Source: Clostridia bacterium (GTDB lineage: Bacteria > Bacillota > Clostridia > Oscillospirales > Acutalibacteraceae). Taken from it: a DNA stretch of 5,787 nt. Positions 1 to 5,787 of this stretch are shown in pieces (positions within the stretch are counted from its first letter, which is position 1; every line of letters starts with the position of its first letter). The notes beneath the pieces are model-generated. The model was not told the DNA's origin, did not search any database, and saw only the letters and a program-made list of their open reading frames with translations. The stretch covers positions 1-5,787 of the forward strand of contig JAGAAE010000198.1 in assembly GCA_017615405.1 (NCBI GenBank), read 5' to 3'. The translations under genes were made by a program, and so were the position numbers.

Positions 1-360
1 AAACTTGAAAAGGTCACCGAACAAGGTGAACTTATCGTATCGGGCGCCGACCTTCTTGACGGTACGCCCATCTATGACATTAAGCCCTATCTCCCCTATG
101 CCGACAGTATTCCCGATGCTCTCGGCGGATTTACCGATGAAAACAAAAGGCACCGTCTTAAAATAACAGACGGTGCGGAAATATTAAACAGCCTGCCGCG
201 TGACAAAATACAAGCGGTCATAGACTGCATCTGCGAAGACCCGCGACCTTCGTATCAGGACGATAAAGATCGGGTTTACAGCATGCGGTTTTCGGACTAT
301 GATATTCATTTTACTGTTGACGGTGAAAACGTTACCGTTACCGGTGTTGAAATAAAGTAA
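1..360 (+). CDS. trmO: tRNA (t6A37-N6)-methyltransferase TrmO, C-terminal part (5' truncated by window edge)
   Basis: Frame 1 is open from the first base to a TAA at 358-360, giving 119 visible residues. The start lies outside the window. TrmO (COG1720, formerly TsaA/YaeB) uses S-adenosylmethionine to methylate N6 of t6A at position 37, giving m6t6A in threonine tRNA. Two family signatures are visible. The first, near residues 19-33, is LLDGTPIYDIKPYLPY, from the end of the catalytic beta-barrel domain. The second, EDPRPSYQDDKDRVYSMRF near residues 79-97, belongs to the small C-terminal domain and is followed by the terminal strands. The AdoMet-binding N-terminal half cannot be assessed. The gene converges on tcdA with 3 bp between stops and no terminator between them. 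The family call is firm. That it methylates tRNA-Thr is transferred from the E. coli enzyme. Confidence 0.92.
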   Translation, partial: KLEKVTEQGELIVSGADLLDGTPIYDIKPYLPYADSIPDALGGFTDENKRHRLKITDGAEILNSLPRDKIQAVIDCICEDPRPSYQDDKDRVYSMRFSDYDIHFTVDGENVTVTGVEIK

Positions 361-363
361 CCC

Positions 364-1053
364 TTAACCCCTCAAAAGTTCTTTTATGACCTCGCCCGCA
401 ATTATAAATCCCGCGACGGGCGGAACAAAAGAATTTGAAGCAGGGGTATTTATATTTTCGGTTATAACGATCGGTTTTTCATTTGAACAAACAACCTTGA
501 GGCTGTCGATCCCGCGTTTCCTGCATTCATTCCGCATTATCCTCGCAAGCGGATCGATATTTGTTTTGTAAATATCGGTAACGCAAAATCTTGTAGGATC
601 AAGTTTATTTCCCGTTCCCATTGACGAAATCACCGGGATATTATTCTTTTTTGCATATTCAATAATAGTTAGTTTCGCCGTTACGGTATCGACGGCATCA
701 ACGATATAATCGTAGCCCGAAAAATCAAACGTGACGGCATTTTGCGGCAGAAAGAAAGTATTATATGCGCTTACCTTGCATTCGGGATTGATATCAAGTA
801 TCCTTTTCTTTATGACCTCGACCTTCGGTTGACCAAGCGTAGTTTCAAGCGCAATGATCTGACGGTTGATATTGGTAATATCCACCGTATCTTTATCTAT
901 TATATCAATACCGCCTATCCCGGCTCTCGCGAGCGCCTCGACAACGTAGCCTCCGACACCGCCGACACCGAAGACCGCGACCTTCTTTTTTGATAATATC
1001 TCGGTTGAAGACCCGCCGAAAAGCATTTCGCTTCTTAAAAATCTTTTATCCAT
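364..1053 (-). CDS. tcdA: tRNA threonylcarbamoyladenosine dehydratase TcdA (CsdL/YgdL, E1-like)
   Basis: This cytoplasmic, ATP-dependent enzyme of the ThiF/MoeB/E1-like superfamily activates the t6A37 carboxylate by adenylation and closes it to cyclic ct6A. The 229-residue protein opens with MDKRFLRSEMLFG, typical of the family. A Rossmann nucleotide-binding loop, GVGGVGGYVVEALARAGIG, spans residues 29-47. It is followed by DKDTVDITNINRQ (53-65), with the E1-type Asp and Arg, and then a DAVDTVTAKL helix region. An SSMGTGNKLDPT loop and a C-terminal FVPPVAGFIIAGEVIKELL segment complete the fold. It is slightly shorter than the roughly 250-270 residues of characterised homologues. The ATG at 1053 is chosen because AAGGGA lies four bases upstream. 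The frame stays open to an in-frame TTG at 1095, but that extension has no ribosome binding site and would begin upstream of the predicted transcription start. It diverges from mtaB, which acts on the same nucleoside. No CsdA or CsdE sulfur-transfer partner is visible. Confidence 0.93.
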   Translation of the reverse strand: MDKRFLRSEMLFGGSSTEILSKKKVAVFGVGGVGGYVVEALARAGIGGIDIIDKDTVDITNINRQIIALETTLGQPKVEVIKKRILDINPECKVSAYNTFFLPQNAVTFDFSGYDYIVDAVDTVTAKLTIIEYAKKNNIPVISSMGTGNKLDPTRFCVTDIYKTNIDPLARIMRNECRKRGIDSLKVVCSNEKPIVITENINTPASNSFVPPVAGFIIAGEVIKELLRG

Positions 1054-1057
1054 ATTT

Positions 1058-1063
1058 TCCCTT
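1058..1063 (-). promoter_or_regulatory. tcdA ribosome binding site
   Basis: AAGGGA on the minus strand is separated by four bases (AAAT) from the ATG at 1053. It is the only good Shine-Dalgarno match near the possible starts of tcdA and so decides against the upstream TTG (1095) and ATG (1068) codons. The core spacing is slightly short but workable. Confidence 0.7.
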
Positions 1064-1082
1064 AACATTTTCGTTTTTATAA

Positions 1083-1112
1083 ATTTTACCACCAATTATC
1101 TTATCTTGTCAA
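1083..1112 (-). promoter_or_regulatory. predicted sigma-A promoter of tcdA
   Basis: Read on the minus strand, a perfect TTGACA (-35, plus-strand 1112 to 1107) is followed after 18 bases by TAAAAT (-10, 1088 to 1083). Transcription would start near 1076 and leave a leader of about 22 bases before the ATG at 1053. Its -35 box is six bases from the -35 box of the mtaB promoter facing the other way. Confidence 0.7.
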
Positions 1113-1122
1113 GAAATCTTGA
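1109..1122. repeat. short inverted repeat between the divergent -35 boxes (possible operator)
   Basis: TCAAGA-AA-TCTTGA is a perfect 6-2-6 inverted repeat. It overlaps the -35 boxes of both divergent promoters (1107-1112 and 1119-1124). Part of the symmetry is expected because two back-to-back TTGA cores form TCAA...TTGA by themselves. The extra GA/TC symmetry inside is what could point to a regulator or to shared polymerase competition. No regulator gene is visible nearby. Confidence 0.35.
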
Positions 1123-1147
1123 AAAAGTGAGAAAATTATTATATAAT
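1119..1147 (+). promoter_or_regulatory. predicted sigma-A promoter of mtaB
   Basis: TTGAAA (1119-1124) and a perfect TATAAT (1142-1147) are separated by an optimal 17 bases. Transcription should start near 1154, about 20 bases before the chosen ATG at 1175. This also rules out the longer reading of mtaB from the TTG at 1106, which would start upstream of the promoter. Confidence 0.82.
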
Positions 1148-1164
1148 TGTCTATATTCTCTTTT

Positions 1165-1168
1165 GAGG
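1165..1168 (+). promoter_or_regulatory. mtaB ribosome binding site
   Basis: GAGG is six bases upstream of the ATG at 1175. It fixes the start at the methionine that begins the conserved MKVCFHTLGCKVNQYET sequence. Confidence 0.75.
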
Positions 1169-1174
1169 TTTAAT

Positions 1175-2461
1175 ATGAAGGTTTGTTTTCACACTTTAGG
1201 CTGTAAAGTTAATCAATATGAAACACAGGCAATGAAAGAACTGTTCCAAAAGAACGGTTATTCGGTTTGCGACAACAACGGTTTTGCAGACGTCATTGTT
1301 ATAAATTCATGTTCTGTCACTGCCGAAAGCGACAGAAAAACAAGACAGCTTTTAAGAAAATGCCGTAAAGAAAACCAAAACGCCGTCATTGTTCTTACAG
1401 GCTGTATGGTCCAGGCTTTCCCCGAAAAATCCAACGCTTTAGAACAGGCCGATATAGTCATCGGGAACAAGGACTTTTCAAGGATAACGGATTCGGTAAA
1501 TGATTTCTTACGGACAAATAAGCGCATTTATATTTATAACAAACACACAAGCGGTGATAATTATACAACTCCCGAAATATCGGATTTTGAAGAGCGAACC
1601 AGAGCATACGTTAAAATTGAAGACGGTTGCGACCGCTTTTGCTCCTATTGCATCATTCCCTTTGCCCGCGGCAGAGTTCGTTCAAAAAGCCTTGACGATC
1701 TGAAAGCCGAGGCGTCACGACTTGCCGACAACGGATTTTCGGAGATCGTTCTCGTCGGTATAAATCTTTCGGCATACGGCAAAAACGAAGACTTTAATAT
1801 TTGCGACGCCGTCGAAACAGTTGAAAAAATCGACGCGATAAAAAGAATTCGTTTAGGCTCGTTAGAACCCGACCATATTACCGACGATATGTTACTTCGT
1901 CTAAAAAAAGCAGACAAGTTTTGCCCGCAGTTTCACCTTTCGTTACAATCCGGATGTGACGAAACGCTTAAGCGAATGAACAGAAAATATGATACGGCTT
2001 TTTATGAGGATCTTGTCAGAAGAATCCGAAAAATCTTCCCCGATTGCTCGATCACGACCGACGTTATGGTAGGTTTCTCGGGTGAGACCGTTGAGGAATT
2101 TGAAAAAAGCCTTGAATTTGTAAAAAAAATCGGTTTTGCGAGGGTACATATTTTTCCCTATTCGCGCCGTAGCGGGACTTTGGCGGACACCTTTACAGAT
2201 CATGTGCCCAACGCCGAAAAGGCGCGTAGAGCCAAACTAATGAGCGATATTGCCAAAACCGGTGAAAGAGAATATATAAAAAATCTTATGGGCAAAGAAA
2301 AACCGGTGCTTTTTGAGACACCGGAAGGAGAATTTGCCGTCGGTTACACCGAAGACTATATAAGAGTAAAGGTAAAAACCGATAAAGACCTCATCGGAAA
2401 GATAATGACAGTAAGAATCACCGATACGTTTGATGACTATTGCACCGCAACTGTTATTTAA
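1175..2461 (+). CDS. mtaB: tRNA (t6A37-C2)-methylthiotransferase MtaB, radical SAM
   Basis: The 428-residue protein is a full-length methylthiotransferase of the MtaB (YqeV) branch. It adds a methylthio group to C2 of t6A37, chiefly in lysine tRNA, giving ms2t6A. The N-terminal MTTase domain starts with FHTLGCKVNQYET and supplies Cys10, Cys46 (VINSCSVT) and Cys77 (LTGC) for the auxiliary 4Fe-4S cluster. The radical SAM motif GCDRFCSYC has Cys152, Cys156 and Cys159 for the AdoMet-binding cluster, followed by IIPFARGRVRS. LVGINLSAYG, LGSLEP, HLSLQSGCDETLKRMNR and TTDVMVGFSGET mark the barrel. A TRAM RNA-binding domain occupies roughly residues 370-428. The opening HTLGCKVNQYETQAM and the SDRKTRQLLRK segment separate it from MiaB, which acts on i6A, and RimO, which acts on ribosomal protein S12. 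It has its own promoter, and its stop overlaps that of spoVAD on the other strand. Confidence 0.95.
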   Translation: MKVCFHTLGCKVNQYETQAMKELFQKNGYSVCDNNGFADVIVINSCSVTAESDRKTRQLLRKCRKENQNAVIVLTGCMVQAFPEKSNALEQADIVIGNKDFSRITDSVNDFLRTNKRIYIYNKHTSGDNYTTPEISDFEERTRAYVKIEDGCDRFCSYCIIPFARGRVRSKSLDDLKAEASRLADNGFSEIVLVGINLSAYGKNEDFNICDAVETVEKIDAIKRIRLGSLEPDHITDDMLLRLKKADKFCPQFHLSLQSGCDETLKRMNRKYDTAFYEDLVRRIRKIFPDCSITTDVMVGFSGETVEEFEKSLEFVKKIGFARVHIFPYSRRSGTLADTFTDHVPNAEKARRAKLMSDIAKTGEREYIKNLMGKEKPVLFETPEGEFAVGYTEDYIRVKVKTDKDLIGKIMTVRITDTFDDYCTATVI

Positions 2462-3468
2462 GGATTTCTTATATTGATAAGATGAGAAACACCCGGTATG
2501 CTTTCGCCCTGCAGTGCAGAGGTCGGCGAAAGAAGTGCCCCGGTCGACATAAACAGAATATTATTGAAATCCCCGTTTTCAAGGCGGTGCATAACGTAGG
2601 AATTAAGAACAGCCGCGCTGCATCCGCATCCCGAACCTCCGGCATTCACGTCCCGGAGGTTTTTGTCATATATCATAAGCCCGCAATCATTATGCCGGCA
2701 ACGAATATCAATATCATCCTTTATAAGAAGTTCATAAAGAAGTTTCGTTCCGACCTCACCTAAATCTCCGGTGAATATGATATCGTAGTCTTCGGGCGTC
2801 GTATTTGTATCAAGAAAGTATTCTCTGATGGTGTCCGCCGCACTTGGCGCCATAGCGGCGCCCATATTGTTCGTATCGGTTACACCCTTGTCGACGATTT
2901 TTCCGAACGTTACGGAATTGATATAGGGCTTATTATCGCTTCTTGATACAAGCGTTGCCCCGGATCCCGTAACCGTTCTTTGTGACGTCGGAGTACGAAG
3001 AGCACCGTATTCAAGCGGAAATCTATACTGTCTTTCTGCCGAGCAAAAATGTGATGACGTTACGGCGGCGGCGACGTTTGCGATCCCGCAGTCGACAAAA
3101 ATGCTCGCCAGCGACAACCCAAGCGCCATTGTAGAGCAGGCGCCGTAAATACCGACATAGGGTATCTCTTTTCCTTTAAGCCCGAAAGTGCTGCCGATAC
3201 ATTGATTAAGAAGATCCCCTGCGAATATTATATCGCAGTCCTTTTCGGATATTCCCGCTTTGTTAAGGGCTGTTTCAACGGCTATTTTTTGTATGCGGCT
3301 TTCCGCCTTTTCAAAGGTATCTTCGCCGAAACGTATATCGACGTCAAAGCGGTCAAATTCGTCACCGATCGGACCGTCCCGTTCGGTTTTTCCGACGACC
3401 GAGCCATATCCGATTATTGCTGGTCGGTTGCCTAATATTATCGTACTGTTACATATTCTTTCCGCCAT
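2458..3468 (-). CDS. spoVAD: stage V sporulation protein AD (SpoVAD)
   Basis: The 336-residue protein matches SpoVAD (about 338 residues in Bacillus subtilis) over its whole length. SpoVAD has a thiolase/ketoacyl-synthase-like fold, binds dipicolinic acid (DPA), and works with the SpoVA membrane proteins to load DPA into the forespore and release it at germination. Recognisable blocks are TERDGPIGDEFD (28-39), AGDLLNQC (83-90), YGACSTMALG with the thiolase-type Cys111, SSHFCSAERQYRFPLEYG, TVTGSGATLVS, MGAAMAPSAADTI, FTGDLGEVG, GGSGCGCSA and STGALLSPTSALQGESIPG. No membrane segment is seen. The start ATG overlaps the spoVAC stop (TAATG). AAGGCGG at 3482-3476, inside the spoVAC coding end, is seven bases upstream, so translation is probably coupled. 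No spoVAE follows. The TAA stop overlaps the mtaB stop. Confidence 0.96.
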   Translation of the reverse strand: MAERICNSTIILGNRPAIIGYGSVVGKTERDGPIGDEFDRFDVDIRFGEDTFEKAESRIQKIAVETALNKAGISEKDCDIIFAGDLLNQCIGSTFGLKGKEIPYVGIYGACSTMALGLSLASIFVDCGIANVAAAVTSSHFCSAERQYRFPLEYGALRTPTSQRTVTGSGATLVSRSDNKPYINSVTFGKIVDKGVTDTNNMGAAMAPSAADTIREYFLDTNTTPEDYDIIFTGDLGEVGTKLLYELLIKDDIDIRCRHNDCGLMIYDKNLRDVNAGGSGCGCSAAVLNSYVMHRLENGDFNNILFMSTGALLSPTSALQGESIPGVSHLINIRNP

Positions 3469-3914
3469 TAAAAAACCGCCTTCATCAAATAGTATATCAC
3501 GCCGTAAATTACGCTTGCAATCGTTCCGTACATTATAACAGGTCCCGCAATGCTGAAAATTTTTACTCCGACGCCGCCGATAAATCCCTCGCTTTTGAAC
3601 TCGATCGCAGGAGCGACGATGGCGTTTGAAAATCCGGTTATCGGCACCAAAACTCCTGCGCCGGCTACCTTTGAGATCTTTTGAAACAGTTTAATTCCGG
3701 TCAGTAGTGCGGCGATCGTTATCAACGTCAATGCAACAAGGATCGGTCTTGTATTTTCGTCGGCGCCGAGGTAAACGTAAAGTCTTCCGAACAATTCACC
3801 TATTACACAGACGAGTCCGCCGAACAAAAACGCAAGAAAAAAGTCTCTCGCTTTCTTTGAATTCCGAGACGCTTTTTTAACCATTAAATCATACTCTTCA
3901 TTTTTTATAAACAT
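3468..3914 (-). CDS. spoVAC: stage V sporulation protein AC (SpoVAC)
   Basis: The 148-residue integral membrane protein belongs to the SpoVAC/SpoVAEb family. SpoVAC lies in the spore inner membrane, takes part in DPA movement, and has been described as mechanosensitive in Bacillus. After a basic N-terminal tail (KKASRNSKKARD, residues 13-24) come hydrophobic stretches near 25-49, 57-76, 84-104 and 111-145. AGAGVLVPITGFSNAIV and AIEFKSEGFIGGVG followed by FSIAGPVIMYG are family signatures. The ITGFSN and IEFKSEG wording fits SpoVAC better than SpoVAE. The ATG at 3914 has AGAGGG seven bases upstream. An in-frame ATG at 3884 with a weaker GAAGAG is the alternative and would shorten the tail by ten residues. 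It is the first gene of a spoVAC-spoVAD unit, downstream of ligA and separated from it by a terminator that contains this gene's ribosome binding site. Confidence 0.93.
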   Translation of the reverse strand: MFIKNEEYDLMVKKASRNSKKARDFFLAFLFGGLVCVIGELFGRLYVYLGADENTRPILVALTLITIAALLTGIKLFQKISKVAGAGVLVPITGFSNAIVAPAIEFKSEGFIGGVGVKIFSIAGPVIMYGTIASVIYGVIYYLMKAVF

Positions 3915-3952
3915 AAAAACACCCTCTTTGAGTATTATCTCAAAAAGGGTGT
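3915..3952 (-). terminator. intrinsic terminator after ligA, abutting the spoVAC start
   Basis: On the minus strand a 14-bp stem (arms 3952-3939 and 3932-3919, loop ATAATA) is uninterrupted except for one G-U wobble (3926 with 3945). It runs straight into a U tract at 3919-3915. The corresponding plus-strand RNA would have a C-A mismatch there, so the structure is better suited to minus-strand transcription. It lies 15 bases after the ligA stop. The U tract ends one base before the spoVAC ATG. Confidence 0.85.
3922..3927 (-). promoter_or_regulatory. spoVAC ribosome binding site, buried in the terminator 3' arm
   Basis: AGAGGG on the minus strand, seven bases before the ATG at 3914, is an unusually placed Shine-Dalgarno. 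All six bases belong to the 3' arm of the ligA terminator. In any transcript that comes through from ligA it would be paired with CCCUUU of the 5' arm. Confidence 0.7.
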
Positions 3953-3962
3953 CTTTTTATAC
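3933..3962 (-). promoter_or_regulatory. candidate sigma-G promoter of spoVAC-spoVAD
   Basis: Minus-strand GTATA (3962-3958) fits the sigma-G -35 pattern GHATR. After exactly 18 bases, GATAATA (3939-3933) matches the -10 pattern CATNHTA at six of seven positions; the first base is G instead of C. The -10 covers the loop of the ligA terminator. Sigma-G control is established for spoVA operons in Bacillus and expected here. A weakness is that the predicted start near 3926 leaves a leader of only about 12 bases. A second, poorer candidate is GAATT, 19 bases, TATAGTA, slightly upstream in the end of ligA. Confidence 0.45.
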
Positions 3963-3966
3963 TATA

Positions 3967-5787
<1,821 letters not shown>

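Noticed and set aside
410..420. CCCG-CGA-CGGG hairpin in the end of tcdA as a possible terminator
   Set aside because: It has only a four-base stem, lies inside conserved coding sequence (PPVAGF region), and is not followed by a proper U tract on either strand.
1054..1095. Longer tcdA reading from the TTG at 1095 (or the ATG at 1068)
   Set aside because: There is no ribosome binding site before either codon, and the extra residues are not family-like. The TTG also lies upstream of the predicted transcription start near 1076. AAGGGA before the ATG at 1053 supports the shorter form.
1106..1174. Longer mtaB reading from the TTG at 1106
   Set aside because: It would start before the TTGAAA-17-TATAAT promoter. 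The ATG at 1175 has GAGG six bases upstream and begins the conserved N-terminus.
2467..2482. TCTTAT-ATTG-ATAAGA hairpin just past the mtaB stop
   Set aside because: It is a weak AT-rich six-base stem inside the spoVAD coding end, with no U tract after it in either direction, so it is not a credible terminator.
2440..2763. 107-codon plus-strand open frame opposite spoVAD
   Set aside because: It lies entirely over the well-conserved spoVAD end and resembles no protein family. It is an antisense shadow, as are the other short frames opposite tcdA, mtaB, spoVAC and ligA.

Overview
This window looks like chromosomal DNA from an endospore-forming member of the Firmicutes, most likely a Clostridia-type anaerobe. 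It carries two forespore genes (spoVAC, spoVAD) and an NAD+-dependent DNA ligase. Shine-Dalgarno sequences are purine-rich, the promoters have classical sigma-A boxes, and GC content is moderate to low (mid-40s percent by eye). Nothing suggests a mobile element, prophage, CRISPR array or RNA gene. Coding density is very high, and the only non-coding stretches are about 121 bp (1054-1174) and 52 bp (3915-3966).

Left part (1-2461): three enzymes that all act on the same modified tRNA nucleoside, N6-threonylcarbamoyladenosine (t6A) at position 37. They are the 3' end of trmO (N6-methylation to m6t6A), tcdA on the minus strand (dehydration to cyclic ct6A) and mtaB on the plus strand (methylthiolation at C2 to ms2t6A). 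tcdA and mtaB diverge from a compact region with two good back-to-back sigma-A promoters. Their -35 boxes form a small palindrome. trmO and tcdA converge with only 3 bp between their stop codons.

Middle part (2458-3914, minus strand): spoVAC and spoVAD, translationally coupled through a TAATG overlap. These encode parts of the SpoVA system, which moves dipicolinic acid across the spore inner membrane. The spoVAE gene that usually follows is not here. spoVAD ends against mtaB, and the two stop codons overlap in a shared TTAA.

Right part (3967-5787, minus strand): ligA, lacking only its N-terminal end, which lies beyond the window. Between ligA and spoVAC is a strong intrinsic terminator whose 3' arm contains the spoVAC ribosome binding site. 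A sigma-G-like promoter lies across the same hairpin. This layout could keep spoVAC silent on vegetative ligA read-through transcripts while allowing translation from a forespore transcript that starts inside the hairpin.
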